A DNA stretch of 64,000 nucleotides from an uncultured Clostridia bacterium (GCA_934778205.1 CAKVOD010000002.1:124001-188000), one strand, 5' to 3'. Shown: positions 24,519 through 34,423, counted from the stretch's first letter. Notes: generated by a model not told the origin, from the sequence alone. Program-made: numbers and translations.

Positions 24519-26609
24519 ATGGAAGAAAAAATATTTGAAACAACAATTGGCGGAAAAAAGGTTGAAGTTAATATTGGTAGATATGCTATGCAAGCAGACG
24601 GTTCTTGTATTGTGAGCTGTGGCGATACAATTGTTATGGTAAATGCAACTGTTGCTGAAAAGCCTCGCGACGGCGTTGACTTTTTACCTTTGTCAGTTGA
24701 TTATGAAGAAAAATTGTACGCGGTTGGTAAAATCCCCGGTGGATACAAAAAACGCGAGGGGAAACCAACGGACAAAGCTATTTTGGTATCAAGATTAATT
24801 GATAGACCATTGCGACCTCTTTTCCCAAAGGGGTTTCACAATGATATTTCAATTGTCGCAACACCATTGTCTATTGACCCAGATGTATATCCTGAACCAC
24901 TAGCAATGCTTGGCTCAAGCATTGCGCTCAGCATTTCTTCTGCACCTTTTGAAGGGCCAACGGGCGCAGTTAATGTTGGTCTTGTTGACGGAAAGTTTAT
25001 TATCAATCCAACTCAGCAAGAGCGAGAAATCAGCAGACTGAACTTGACAGTTGCAGGTACTCACGATGCTGTTTTAATGGTTGAAGCAGGCGCAAAATTT
25101 GTGGACGAAGAAACTATGTTAAAAGCCATAATGTTTGCCCACGACGAAATTAAAAAACAAGTTGAGTTTCAACTTGAAATTATGAAGCAGTTTTCTAAAG
25201 AAAAGAAGTCACTTATTGCAGAAGATGAAAGCGTCATAAAACTTGAAAGCGAAATAGAAAACTATGTAAAACCACTGCTTGAAAAGGTGCTTGATACCTT
25301 TGTTCGCGAAGAAAGACAACATCGCAATAAAGAAATGAAGGAGCAAGTTTTGGAGCATTTTTCAAGTCTTTACCCTGGCAATGAAAATTTATCTACTTTG
25401 ATTGAGCAAAAAGTTTATTCAATGACAAAGCAGAAAGTTCGCGAAAACATTGTCAAAAAAGGCATTCGTTTAGATGGTAGAAAACTTGACGAAATTAGAC
25501 CTATTTGGTGTGAGGCGGGAATTTTACCTCGTGTACACGGCTCGGGAGTTTTTACGCGTGGACAAACGCAAGTTTTGACTACTTGCACACTTGGTATGCT
25601 CAGCGAAATGCAACATATTGAAGGACTTGAGGACATCGAGGAAGAAAAACGATATATGCACCATTACAATATGCCACCATACAGCACAGGCGAAGCAAAA
25701 ATGCTTCGTAGCCCCGGGCGTCGTGAAATTGGACACGGGGCGCTAGCAGAACGTGCGCTTGAACCTGTTTTGCCGACTGAAGAAGAGTTTCCGTATGCTA
25801 TCCGTACAGTTTCGGAAGTCCTTAGTTCAAATGGTTCAACATCTCAAGCAAGTGTGTGTGGTTCTACTCTTGCCCTTATGGATGCGGGAGTTCCTATTTC
25901 TTCGCCAGTAGCAGGAATTGCTATGGGACTTATCAAAGAAGGCGACGAAACATTTATTTTGACCGATATTCAGGGCGAAGAAGATTTTTATGGCGATATG
26001 GACTTCAAGGTTGCAGGTACCGAAAGGGGCATTACTGCAATTCAAATGGACATTAAAATTAAGGGTATTAATGAAAATATTTTAAAAAATGCGCTTGAAA
26101 GGGCAAAAATTGGACGCTTGTTTATTATGAACAAAATGCTAGAAGTAATCTCTGAACCACGAAAATCGCTTTCTAAGTACGCACCAAAAATTATTTCATT
26201 CAATATTGACCCTGATAAGATTCGTGAAGTCATTGGAACGGGTGGCAAAAACATTAACAAAATCATTGATGCAACGGGTGTTAAAATTGACATCGAAGAT
26301 AATGGCTTTGTAACGATTGCTAGTTGCGATGGCGATATGATTGAAAAAGCAAAAAATATGATTCAAAACATTGTTCTTGACATTGAAGCGGGAATGATTC
26401 TTGTTGGCACGGTAGTCAAAATTAGTGACTTCGGCGCATTTGTTTCATTGACGCCTACGAAAGATGGGCTTATTCACATTTCAAAACTATCTGATAAACG
26501 TGTAGAAAAAGTTGAAGATGTTGTCAAAGTTGGGGACAATGTCAAGGTTGAAGTTTTGAAAGTGGACAATCGCGGGCGAATTGATTTAAAATTAATTCAA
26601 AAAATGTAA
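24519..26609 (+). CDS. pnp: Polyribonucleotide nucleotidyltransferase (PNPase)
   Basis: PNPase degrades RNA 3' to 5' using phosphate. The 696-residue product has two RNase PH domains (the second with GSTSQASVCGSTLALMDAGVP near residue 440), a KH domain (VIGTGGKNINKIIDATGVKIDI near 570) and a C-terminal S1 domain (GTVVKISDFGAFVSLTPTKDGLIHISKL near 640). GGGAGTGAGT precedes the chosen ATG. An in-frame ATG 42 bases upstream lies in the repeat arm and is rejected. It has an intrinsic terminator immediately downstream. Confidence 0.97.
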   Translation: MEEKIFETTIGGKKVEVNIGRYAMQADGSCIVSCGDTIVMVNATVAEKPRDGVDFLPLSVDYEEKLYAVGKIPGGYKKREGKPTDKAILVSRLIDRPLRPLFPKGFHNDISIVATPLSIDPDVYPEPLAMLGSSIALSISSAPFEGPTGAVNVGLVDGKFIINPTQQEREISRLNLTVAGTHDAVLMVEAGAKFVDEETMLKAIMFAHDEIKKQVEFQLEIMKQFSKEKKSLIAEDESVIKLESEIENYVKPLLEKVLDTFVREERQHRNKEMKEQVLEHFSSLYPGNENLSTLIEQKVYSMTKQKVRENIVKKGIRLDGRKLDEIRPIWCEAGILPRVHGSGVFTRGQTQVLTTCTLGMLSEMQHIEGLEDIEEEKRYMHHYNMPPYSTGEAKMLRSPGRREIGHGALAERALEPVLPTEEEFPYAIRTVSEVLSSNGSTSQASVCGSTLALMDAGVPISSPVAGIAMGLIKEGDETFILTDIQGEEDFYGDMDFKVAGTERGITAIQMDIKIKGINENILKNALERAKIGRLFIMNKMLEVISEPRKSLSKYAPKIISFNIDPDKIREVIGTGGKNINKIIDATGVKIDIEDNGFVTIASCDGDMIEKAKNMIQNIVLDIEAGMILVGTVVKISDFGAFVSLTPTKDGLIHISKLSDKRVEKVEDVVKVGDNVKVEVLKVDNRGRIDLKLIQKM

Positions 26610-26615
26610 ATTGGA

Positions 26616-26643
26616 AAAGATAGGCAAGTCGCCTATCTTTTTT
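26616..26643 (+). terminator. Terminator after pnp
   Basis: A perfect ten-pair stem (AAAGATAGGC / GCCTATCTTT) with a five-base loop runs into six T residues. Confidence 0.92.
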
Positions 26644-26675
26644 GCATATACATAGATAGCGGAGATATGGATACT

Positions 26676-27377
26676 ATGAAATATAGATTGTTCTCAAACT
26701 TGTGTATTTTTGGGATGCTACTTACTCTTTTTTGTATTGCCTACGATGGCGGTATTAAAAGCGTTTTCAATCCACAAGAGATTGAGCCTTATTACTGTGG
26801 GGACGCCAATAAAAACAACATTTCGTTGATGATAAATGTTTATTGGGGAAATGAATACATTGAGCCGATGCTAAAAACATTGAAAGACAATGATGTTAAA
26901 ACAACCTTTTTTGTTGGCGGTTCTTGGGCAAACAAAGAAACTGAATTATTACAAAAAATTGTTGCAGACGGACACGAAATTGGTAATCACGGTTATAACC
27001 ACAAAGCGCATTCAAAATTGACTTATGAACAAAACTACAACGAAATTAATAAGTGCCACGAAATAGTTTTGGCACATACTGGGAAAGTTATGACTTTGTT
27101 TGCGCCACCTTCTGGAGATTTTAATAAAACAACTTTAAAAGTAGCGGACGCATTGAAATATAAAACGATAATGTGGTCAAAAGATACGATTGACTGGCGC
27201 GACCATAACACCGATTTAATAGTGAAAAGGGCGACAAAAAACTTGAAAAATGGCGATTTGATTTTAATGCACCCAACTGAAAATACAATGCAAGCACTGC
27301 CTCAAATAATTGATTTTTGCAAGCGAAATAATTTCAATATTACAACAGTTACAAATTGTTTGAATTTAATTGCTTGA
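26676..27377 (+). CDS. PdaB-like polysaccharide deacetylase-family protein
   Basis: The 233-residue protein has one N-terminal membrane helix and a NodB/CE4 domain. The second zinc motif is present (GNHGYNHKAHS, near residue 110). The first motif reads LMINVYWGNEY where active CE4 enzymes have TFDDG, so the general-base Asp is missing; this form is shared with sporulation protein PdaB and its clostridial relatives. The remaining motifs (FAPPSGDFN, LILMHPTENTMQALP) are normal. GGAG is 11 bases from this ATG, and another ATG 9 bases upstream is too close to it. It may act in spore cortex maintenance (inference). Confidence 0.85.
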   Translation: MKYRLFSNLCIFGMLLTLFCIAYDGGIKSVFNPQEIEPYYCGDANKNNISLMINVYWGNEYIEPMLKTLKDNDVKTTFFVGGSWANKETELLQKIVADGHEIGNHGYNHKAHSKLTYEQNYNEINKCHEIVLAHTGKVMTLFAPPSGDFNKTTLKVADALKYKTIMWSKDTIDWRDHNTDLIVKRATKNLKNGDLILMHPTENTMQALPQIIDFCKRNNFNITTVTNCLNLIA

Positions 27378-27446
27378 AAAAATCAATTATAATACAAAAA
27401 ATCTTAAAAAAATTACAAATTTCAAGCCGATTAAGGGCATTTATCC

Positions 27447-27475
27447 TTGTTTTATAAAGCAAAATATGGTATAAT
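27447..27475 (+). promoter_or_regulatory. Promoter of ftsK
   Basis: TTGTTT and TATAAT are spaced by 17 bases with an extended -10 TGG. It lies 26 bases upstream of the ftsK start. Confidence 0.7.
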
Positions 27476-27501
27476 CAATTGCTTTATTTAAAGGAGTTAA
27501 T

Positions 27502-30213
27502 ATGAATCGTAAAATCCTGTCCAAAGAAAATACTGCGCCCTTGATTGTTTTATTTGTTTCAGTGCTATTATTGATTTGTATGATGTTTTCAATTCTGGAG
27601 TTAGTCAATCATATAATTCTGGGGTTGTTTGGCGCTACTTCATACGTTATATTGCTTTCTTTAATTTCTCTAAGCATTACTAAAATTCTTGGACTGAGGA
27701 ACAATTTGTCAAAAAGTTTTATCGTGTGTTTGTTCGTCATTGCACTTTCAATGCTATTTATTACGCACGTTTCTATGACAAATGTTTCTTACTCAATGTC
27801 ATTTAAAAGCTGTCTAGAATATTCATTTGCGAATGTGACACCTGCAGGCGTCATATTTTCCTTGATTTTGTATCCCTTAAGATTAGTTTTGCCTCTTGAA
27901 GCAGTTATTTGTTTATTTGTTATATTGATTATCGTGTTTTTGTGTATTGCCGTTGACAAACAATATCACAACAAGCATATAAGAATATCAAACAAGGCAA
28001 CTCAGCCAACGAAAGAAGACAAATTGGAAAAGACAAAAGGGACGGGGAAAGCACAAACTATGAAAGTTCCTAATGTCACAATGGAAAAAAATAAGTCTAT
28101 GCCGACATTTATTTCAATGCCACTCACTTTGAATGCGCAAATGGAAAAGGAACGCAATGATAGATTAGATGATTTGTTAACTCCGATTCAACCACGTAAA
28201 ATAAGCATCAAAAATCAAGAGAGAGTTCAACCGACCAAAATCGATGCTTCAATATATTCAAACATAATAAATGCCGACGAATTGTCAAAAGGAGTTAAAC
28301 AATCATCTAGTGATGATGATTTTATATCTCCTTTAAAACCGCAGAAAATATTGCATACTGATACAACAGATAGTACAATTATTGGCAAACCACGCACTAT
28401 TTTGCAAGAAAAAAATCTCGATGAATTTACACCGAACTTAAGTGTCGATGCCAACGATATACCAACGAATGTTGAAGTTAGTGAAACCATTGATGATGAT
28501 ATAGACGATATTTTAGGAGCGCCCAAAACAGATGCGGTTTCAAAATTAGGGCTTGACAAAAAAGAAGACAAAGAAATTACTGATTTGGACAAGTTTTTGC
28601 AGTGTGAGAGTTCCGTTAGTTCTCCAAAAAAGAACGAAAATGCAACTTCTCCAGCAATAAATAATGTAGGACTTGGTTTAAAGAATAATGCAGGTGCTGT
28701 GTCATCTAATAATTTGGCTATCAATGAACAAAAAGTTGTAAAACCAAAACCAAAGAAGCCTATGAAATACGTTTATCCGCCACTTGAATTATTGACAACA
28801 CAAAGCACAATTCCTAATCTTGCGGACAATGCCTTTGAAGAAAAAGCGCATACTATTGAAGAAAAACTTGAAGAATTTAAAATTTCGGCGAAATGTATCG
28901 GAGTTACGCGCGGACCTGCGATTACTAGATATGAGTTTGAAATGCCAAGGGGTATTCCTGTAAATAAAGTTTTACAATATTCAAACGATATTTCAATGGT
29001 CCTTGAAAGTCGAAGGGCAATAAGAATCGAAGCGCCTATACCGGGTAAAAATGCGTTTGGTATTGAAGTGCCAAATGATAAAGTGGACACAATCGGCTTG
29101 CGCGATTTGATTGATTGCAAAGAGTTTAAGGGGGAAAAGTCGCCACTAACTTTTGCTCTTGGGAAAGACATTACAAACAAATCAATTATGGGAGATGTCG
29201 GCAAGCTTGTGCATACTCTTGTCGCGGGGTCAACAGGTAGTGGTAAGTCAGTTTGTATGAACGCAATCATTATTTCACTACTTTATAAAGCATCTCCTGC
29301 AGATGTGCGCATTATCTTAATCGACCCGAAATTTGTAGAGTTTGCAATCTATGAAAATATGCCACATTTGTTGCTCCCTAAGATAGTGACTGAGCCAGCA
29401 CAAGCAGTCAATGCGCTAAACTGGGCTTGTGAAGAAATGGAGCGAAGAAACCGCATTTTTGGCAAATTCTATGTTCGTAGTATTGATGAATATAATGAAA
29501 TGCCTGAAGTTTTGAATGGAACGGAAGAAAAAATGTACAAAATCGTCATTATGGTTGATGAACTTAACGACCTAATGATGAACGCAAGAAAAGAGGTTGA
29601 AGAAAAAATCTTGAAACTTGCGCAAAAAGCGCGCTCCTGCGGAATACACTTAATTCTTGCAACGCAACGTCCGTCAGTTGATGTTATCACGGGGACAATT
29701 AAAGCGAACCTGCCTTCACGTATTGCGTTTTCACTCACAAACTATAGTGATAGTAAAACGATTATTGACCAAGGGGGTGCTGAAAAGTTGCTTGGCCGTG
29801 GTGATATGTTGTATAGTCCGCGTGGGGAAGAACCTACACGTTTGCTTGGACCATTCGTTTCGCAACAAGAGGTTTCCAGTGTCGTTAAGTTCATAAAAGA
29901 ACACAACCAGTGCGATTTTGACCCCGAAATTGCAAATGCAATAATGGTCAAGCGTACAAATGAGGGCGGTGCTGCAGGACCTGCCGATGCCACTAGTGAT
30001 GAATATTTTGTTCAAGCACTTAGGTGGGCAATTGAATCTCAAGTATGTTCAACTTCCTCATTGCAAAGGCGTTTTGGAATAGGATATCAAAGAGCAGCAC
30101 GCCTTGTAGATGCTTTTGAAGCACATCAGTACATTTCAAAAGCGGAAGGGTCAAAACCACGTCAAATTTTCATCACTATGGAAGAATTTTTGCGCTTATA
30201 TGGAAATAACTAA
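27502..30213 (+). CDS. ftsK: FtsK/SpoIIIE DNA translocase
   Basis: The 903-residue protein pumps chromosomal DNA through the closing septum. It has about four N-terminal membrane helices (residues 1-155), a low-complexity Lys/Asp/Ser/Thr-rich linker (about 155-420), the RecA-like motor with Walker A GSTGSGKSVCMN near 577 and Walker B IVIMVDELNDL near 692, and a C-terminal winged-helix gamma domain (SLQRRFGIGYQRAARLVDAFE near 855). GIGYQRAARL resembles the KOPS/SRS-reading helix. The linker is long and is not conserved in type. In a spore-former the same protein could serve SpoIIIE function. Confidence 0.95.
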   Translation: MNRKILSKENTAPLIVLFVSVLLLICMMFSILELVNHIILGLFGATSYVILLSLISLSITKILGLRNNLSKSFIVCLFVIALSMLFITHVSMTNVSYSMSFKSCLEYSFANVTPAGVIFSLILYPLRLVLPLEAVICLFVILIIVFLCIAVDKQYHNKHIRISNKATQPTKEDKLEKTKGTGKAQTMKVPNVTMEKNKSMPTFISMPLTLNAQMEKERNDRLDDLLTPIQPRKISIKNQERVQPTKIDASIYSNIINADELSKGVKQSSSDDDFISPLKPQKILHTDTTDSTIIGKPRTILQEKNLDEFTPNLSVDANDIPTNVEVSETIDDDIDDILGAPKTDAVSKLGLDKKEDKEITDLDKFLQCESSVSSPKKNENATSPAINNVGLGLKNNAGAVSSNNLAINEQKVVKPKPKKPMKYVYPPLELLTTQSTIPNLADNAFEEKAHTIEEKLEEFKISAKCIGVTRGPAITRYEFEMPRGIPVNKVLQYSNDISMVLESRRAIRIEAPIPGKNAFGIEVPNDKVDTIGLRDLIDCKEFKGEKSPLTFALGKDITNKSIMGDVGKLVHTLVAGSTGSGKSVCMNAIIISLLYKASPADVRIILIDPKFVEFAIYENMPHLLLPKIVTEPAQAVNALNWACEEMERRNRIFGKFYVRSIDEYNEMPEVLNGTEEKMYKIVIMVDELNDLMMNARKEVEEKILKLAQKARSCGIHLILATQRPSVDVITGTIKANLPSRIAFSLTNYSDSKTIIDQGGAEKLLGRGDMLYSPRGEEPTRLLGPFVSQQEVSSVVKFIKEHNQCDFDPEIANAIMVKRTNEGGAAGPADATSDEYFVQALRWAIESQVCSTSSLQRRFGIGYQRAARLVDAFEAHQYISKAEGSKPRQIFITMEEFLRLYGNN

Positions 30214-30234
30214 TAAATTATGGAGATAACTCAA

Positions 30235-31560
30235 ATGAACACCAATGAAAAAACCGTTGCACTTGTAAGCCTCGGTTGTGACAAAAATACTGTTGATTCA
30301 GAAAAGATTTTATTTTCAATCAAAAATGCTGGATTTAATATAACATCGAATTTAAGAGAAGCAAATATTATAATTTTGAACACGTGTGCCTTTATTTTAG
30401 ATGCACAACAAGAGTCAATAGATTCAATTTTGAACGCTGAACAATACAAAAATAATGGCGTGTGCGAAAAAATTCTGGTATGTGGCTGTTTAGTTGCACG
30501 TAATGGTGCTGATTTGGTCAAAGAAATACCGAGCATAGATAGAATTGTCAATATTAATGAATATGACAAAATTCCTGAAATAATATGCAAACTTTATGAC
30601 GATGACAGTTTTAATATTTGCAAATCACAAATGGTGGGCCGAATTTTGTCGACGCCGCAACATTATGCATATGTTAAAATTGCAGATGGTTGCGACAATT
30701 TTTGTACTTATTGTACTATACCCAAAATTCGCGGGCGCTTTAGAAGTCGTACAATTGAGGATATTGTCGATGAATGCAAAAACCTTGTTCGTGATGGGGT
30801 TAAAGAACTTATTATAGTTGCTCAAGACGTGACACGTTATGGAATAGATTTGTACGGAGAATATAAAATTGTTGAATTAATCAACAAACTCAGTCAAATT
30901 GAGGGCGTCAAATGGATTAGACTACATTATTGCTATCCTGAGTTGATTTCTGATGAATTAATCAATCTTGTAGCAACAAATGACAAAGTTTGCAAATACT
31001 TTGATATTCCTTTGCAACACATTGCAAACAATGTTCTCAAAAAAATGAACAGAAAAAGCACATATGAGTCAATTTGCAAGTTGATTGAAAAGATAAAATT
31101 GCAAAGCAAAAAAATTGCGATAAGGTCCTCATTTATTGTCGGTTTCCCGGGCGAAACTGAGCAAGATTTTGAACAACTAAAAGATTTTGTCGTTAAATTT
31201 AAACTTGATAATGTGGGCGTTTTTCAGTATTCGCGCGAAGATGGGACACCCGCATTCAGTATGCCAAACCAAGTCACGAGTAAAGTAAAAAAACAACGCC
31301 AAAAAGAAATATATCAAGTTCAACAAAATGTTGTAAAAGAACTTAATGAATCAATGGTTGGGCAAGTTATTACTGCAGTTTGTGATGACATTGAGGGAGA
31401 TAAAGCAATTTTGCGCAGTGAGTACAATTCGCCAAATGTCGACACAGATATCATTTGCGAGGCGATTGACGGAATCGAGCAAGGCCAATTTTACCAAGTG
31501 GAGATTATAGGATACACTGACTATGACCTTGTGGGCGCAATTAAAGGAGAAAACGTATGA
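30235..31560 (+). CDS. rimO: Ribosomal protein S12 methylthiotransferase RimO
   Basis: RimO adds a methylthio group to Asp88 of ribosomal protein S12. The 441-residue product has the N-terminal UPF0004 domain (VSLGCDKNTVDSE; auxiliary cluster cysteines in NTCAF and CGCLV), the radical-SAM core with CDNFCTYC near residue 150, and the C-terminal TRAM domain. SLGCDKNxVDSE separates RimO from MiaB. GGAG is 9 bases before this ATG. A methionine codon 15 bases upstream overlaps that site and is less likely. Confidence 0.94.
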   Translation: MNTNEKTVALVSLGCDKNTVDSEKILFSIKNAGFNITSNLREANIIILNTCAFILDAQQESIDSILNAEQYKNNGVCEKILVCGCLVARNGADLVKEIPSIDRIVNINEYDKIPEIICKLYDDDSFNICKSQMVGRILSTPQHYAYVKIADGCDNFCTYCTIPKIRGRFRSRTIEDIVDECKNLVRDGVKELIIVAQDVTRYGIDLYGEYKIVELINKLSQIEGVKWIRLHYCYPELISDELINLVATNDKVCKYFDIPLQHIANNVLKKMNRKSTYESICKLIEKIKLQSKKIAIRSSFIVGFPGETEQDFEQLKDFVVKFKLDNVGVFQYSREDGTPAFSMPNQVTSKVKKQRQKEIYQVQQNVVKELNESMVGQVITAVCDDIEGDKAILRSEYNSPNVDTDIICEAIDGIEQGQFYQVEIIGYTDYDLVGAIKGENV

Positions 31561-32135
31561 ATTTACCAAACAAAATTTCAATTTCAAGAATTGTAATGGT
31601 GCCAGTCATTATGGCGCTTTATCTAATCTCAGCGATTCCTTATGGAAAACTAATAGCATTTTTCTTGTTTATTATTGCATCTGTTACAGATTTTTTGGAT
31701 GGATACATAGCAAGAAAGTATAATCAAGTTACAGATACGGGCAAATTTTTGGATCCAATTGCGGACAAATTGCTTGTTATGGCAGGAGTTCTCATTATAA
31801 TGGTAGATGCAATTTTGCCGTTGTATGTGTACATTATTGTGTGCGCGATGATTTTTGCTCGAGATTACTTAGTAAATAGTTTGAGGCAAGTTGCTTCAAC
31901 TAAGGGTGTCGTGATTGCTGCCGACAAGTCGGGCAAAATCAAAACTTTGTTGCTTGACATTGCACTTTGTGGAATGATGTTGCTTGGGGCAAACTTGCAA
32001 GCAGGTTGGGTTAGTGGTACGGCTGTAGATGTTATTTCGTACATTGTGTACGCGATTTCAATTTCTGCATTATTTATGCTTGTATATTCAACTATTGATT
32101 ATTTCTATAAAAATAGAAACATTTTTAAAGGGTGA
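31557..32135 (+). CDS. pgsA: CDP-diacylglycerol-glycerol-3-phosphate 3-phosphatidyltransferase
   Basis: PgsA makes phosphatidylglycerol phosphate, the precursor of phosphatidylglycerol. The 192-residue membrane protein has the CDP-alcohol phosphotransferase motif D-x2-D-G-x2-A-R-x8-G-x3-D-x3-D, seen as DFLDGYIARKY...GKFLDPIADKLL (residues about 43-72). It begins NLPNKISISRIVMVP, the usual start. It overlaps rimO by four bases and precedes cinA, in the conserved order rimO-pgsA-cinA-recA. Confidence 0.94.
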   Translation: MNLPNKISISRIVMVPVIMALYLISAIPYGKLIAFFLFIIASVTDFLDGYIARKYNQVTDTGKFLDPIADKLLVMAGVLIIMVDAILPLYVYIIVCAMIFARDYLVNSLRQVASTKGVVIAADKSGKIKTLLLDIALCGMMLLGANLQAGWVSGTAVDVISYIVYAISISALFMLVYSTIDYFYKNRNIFKG

Positions 32136-32138
32136 GGA

Positions 32139-33212
32139 ATGAAAACATCGGTTTTTGTTGTTATGAATGAATTTAATTCAAAAATATTAATCGAAAACTA
32201 CAAAATTTTACAAAAGCAGTTCTTCAAGTTGGGGCTTGACATTGCGCAATTCGCTGTTGTCGAAGATTTACTAGGTGTCGATTATAAGTCATTTGGAACA
32301 GGGCTGAAAATTTTTATTGAAGATGAAGACAAAAAAGCAAGTTCGTTGCTTGTGCCATTGAACAAAATGGATGATTTTGGCAATGGCATTTTTGCAAGTG
32401 CCGAAAACAATATGGTTGTCATCAATAAAATAATTCTTAAGTCGTTGGAAGAATTAAAAAAAATAGTAAACGATGTTTTGAAAATAAACTATGACAATTT
32501 TTCAATTAAATGTTTTGGCATTAACGAAGAAAATTTGTGCAACTATTTGAAGAAATTTAAGAATAGCAACAATGTTTTTGATTATTTTACGCAAACAGAA
32601 TATGGCGATAGTTTGATTGTTTTCCGTTTTATTTCAAGTGTTGCGCCAAATATCAAAGATGGAATCGTTTCAATGTTTGTAAAAGACTTGAAAGATACAT
32701 TTTATGCTTCAAAAGATGTTTCGCTTTCGCGTGCGGTATTTGAAATTTTGACATTAAGAAAGGTAAAAATAAGTACTGCAGAAAGTTTTACTTCGGGGCA
32801 GGTCGCGAATACTATAATTCGTGAAAATGCAGGCGCTAGCGCAATAATTGAAGATGCCTATGTTGTGTATTCTGACAAGATAAAGCACAATGTTTTAGGT
32901 GTTGAACAGGCAACACTTCAAAAATATACAGCAGTCAGTGCTGAAACAGCTTATGAAATGATAACTGGACTGCTTAATAAAAGCTCTTGCGATATCGCAA
33001 TTGCAACAACTGGGTATGCAAATCATACTGACCCCAAATTGTCAGGATTGTTCTTTACAGCAGTTGGTGACAAGGAAGCAGTACACGTCTATAAACACAA
33101 AATCGACGGCGATAGGGAGTTTGTTATTAGATATGGTACAAATGTTGCAATCTTTGAATTGATAAAAAAACTTCGCCAAAATGCTTTGAATATTTCAAAT
33201 TTTGCTATATAA
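32139..33212 (+). CDS. cinA: CinA-family protein with intact C-terminal amidase domain and divergent N-terminal part
   Basis: The C-terminal domain (residues about 195-357) is the CinA/PncC nicotinamide-nucleotide amidase type: STAESFTSGQVANTIIRENAGAS and YVVYSDKIKHNVLGV, then AIATTGYAN. PncC recycles NMN. The N-terminal 190 residues correspond in length to the CinA MogA-like domain but lack its usual motifs, so that half is divergent or has lost activity. It directly precedes recA, the classic cinA-recA pairing of competence genes. The recA promoter lies within its last codons. Confidence 0.85.
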   Translation: MKTSVFVVMNEFNSKILIENYKILQKQFFKLGLDIAQFAVVEDLLGVDYKSFGTGLKIFIEDEDKKASSLLVPLNKMDDFGNGIFASAENNMVVINKIILKSLEELKKIVNDVLKINYDNFSIKCFGINEENLCNYLKKFKNSNNVFDYFTQTEYGDSLIVFRFISSVAPNIKDGIVSMFVKDLKDTFYASKDVSLSRAVFEILTLRKVKISTAESFTSGQVANTIIRENAGASAIIEDAYVVYSDKIKHNVLGVEQATLQKYTAVSAETAYEMITGLLNKSSCDIAIATTGYANHTDPKLSGLFFTAVGDKEAVHVYKHKIDGDREFVIRYGTNVAIFELIKKLRQNALNISNFAI

Positions 33213-33213
33213 T
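33186..33213 (+). promoter_or_regulatory. Promoter of recA
   Basis: TTGAAT and TATAAT are spaced by 16 bases at the very end of cinA. No GAAC-N4-GTTC SOS box of the Bacillus type was found around it. Confidence 0.55.
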
Positions 33214-33245
33214 ATATGCATATAAAATGAAAAATGGAGAAAATT

Positions 33246-34250
33246 ATGTCACAAAAAGATGAAATCCTTGAGCAAGTTATTGCTGACCTTGAAAAACAGT
33301 ACGGCAAAGGCTCTATTATGAAACTAGGGGAAAAATATTATCAAAAGGTTGATGTTATTCCAACAGGTTGTATGACCCTTGATAACGCACTTGGAATCGG
33401 AGGATTACCAAAGGGTAGAATTATTGAAATTTACGGACCAGAGTCATCAGGTAAAACAACAGTAGCGCTACATGTAATTGCTGAAGCACAGAAAATGGGG
33501 GGTGTTGCCGCTTTTATCGATGCTGAACACGCGCTTGACCCAATTTATGCTAGTAAAATAGGTGTTGACGTTCAAAACTTGTATTTGTCACAACCTGATA
33601 CTGGAGAACAAGCACTTGATATTGCTGAATCACTTGTTCGTAGTGGTGCATTTAGCATAATAGTCATAGATTCAGTTGCAGCTCTCACACCAAAGGCGGA
33701 AATTGAAGGCGAAATGGGCGATAGTTTCATCGGCTTACAAGCAAGATTGATGTCACAAGCGCTTAGAAAGTTGACTGGTATTATCAATAAATCAAACACT
33801 TGTGTTATTTTCATCAATCAATTGCGTGAAAAAGTCGGGGTTATATTTGGCTCGCCTGAAGTTACAACTGGTGGTAAAGCCCTGAAATTCTATGCTTCTA
33901 TTCGTATAGACATTAGAAAAGCCGACGTTATTAAAGTTGGAGATACTATTGTCGGGAATAAGACAAAGGCAAAAGTTGTAAAAAACAAAATGTCGCCTCC
34001 GTTTAAAGTCGCTGAATTTGATATTATGTACGGAACAGGCATTTCTAGAGAAGGTAGCTTGCTTGATACTGCTGTTGAGAAGAATATAATTCAAAAAAGT
34101 GGCGCTTGGTTTGCGTACAATGGAGATAAAATTGGACAAGGGAAAGAGGCGGCTAAGCAGTTCCTTGCGAATAATCCTGATGTATATGAGGAAATTTATC
34201 AAAAAATTAAAGCATCATATGACGTTATTGAAGATGGTGGAATACAATAA
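33246..34250 (+). CDS. recA: Recombinase RecA
   Basis: RecA forms filaments on single-stranded DNA, performs strand exchange and triggers LexA self-cleavage. The 334-residue product has QYGKGSIMKLGE, Walker A GPESSGKTT near residue 63, FIDAEHALDP, the L1/L2 DNA-binding loops (SVAALTPKAEIEGEMGD and FINQLREKVGVIFGSPEVTTGG), and a short C-terminal tail. The start with GGAGAAAATT upstream is preferred over an ATG 12 bases earlier. Length is on the short side because the acidic tail is reduced. Confidence 0.97.
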   Translation: MSQKDEILEQVIADLEKQYGKGSIMKLGEKYYQKVDVIPTGCMTLDNALGIGGLPKGRIIEIYGPESSGKTTVALHVIAEAQKMGGVAAFIDAEHALDPIYASKIGVDVQNLYLSQPDTGEQALDIAESLVRSGAFSIIVIDSVAALTPKAEIEGEMGDSFIGLQARLMSQALRKLTGIINKSNTCVIFINQLREKVGVIFGSPEVTTGGKALKFYASIRIDIRKADVIKVGDTIVGNKTKAKVVKNKMSPPFKVAEFDIMYGTGISREGSLLDTAVEKNIIQKSGAWFAYNGDKIGQGKEAAKQFLANNPDVYEEIYQKIKASYDVIEDGGIQ

Positions 34251-34256
34251 TATATC

Positions 34257-34287
34257 AAAAAACTGTAAGAATTTTGCAGTTTTTTTG
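34257..34287 (+). terminator. Terminator after recA
   Basis: A stem AAAAAACTG / CAGTTTTTT around an 11-base loop is followed by T residues. Confidence 0.75.
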
Positions 34288-34423
34288 TTTTTGTCCAGGG
34301 GATAAATGTTTGGACGTATGTTGATATTTTGAATTAATTTGCATTATATTTTAAAAATAACGAATAAAAAAATGAGACTAAATTGTCAATTAACAACTAT
34401 TTTGTAAATATAGCGCAAATAAC

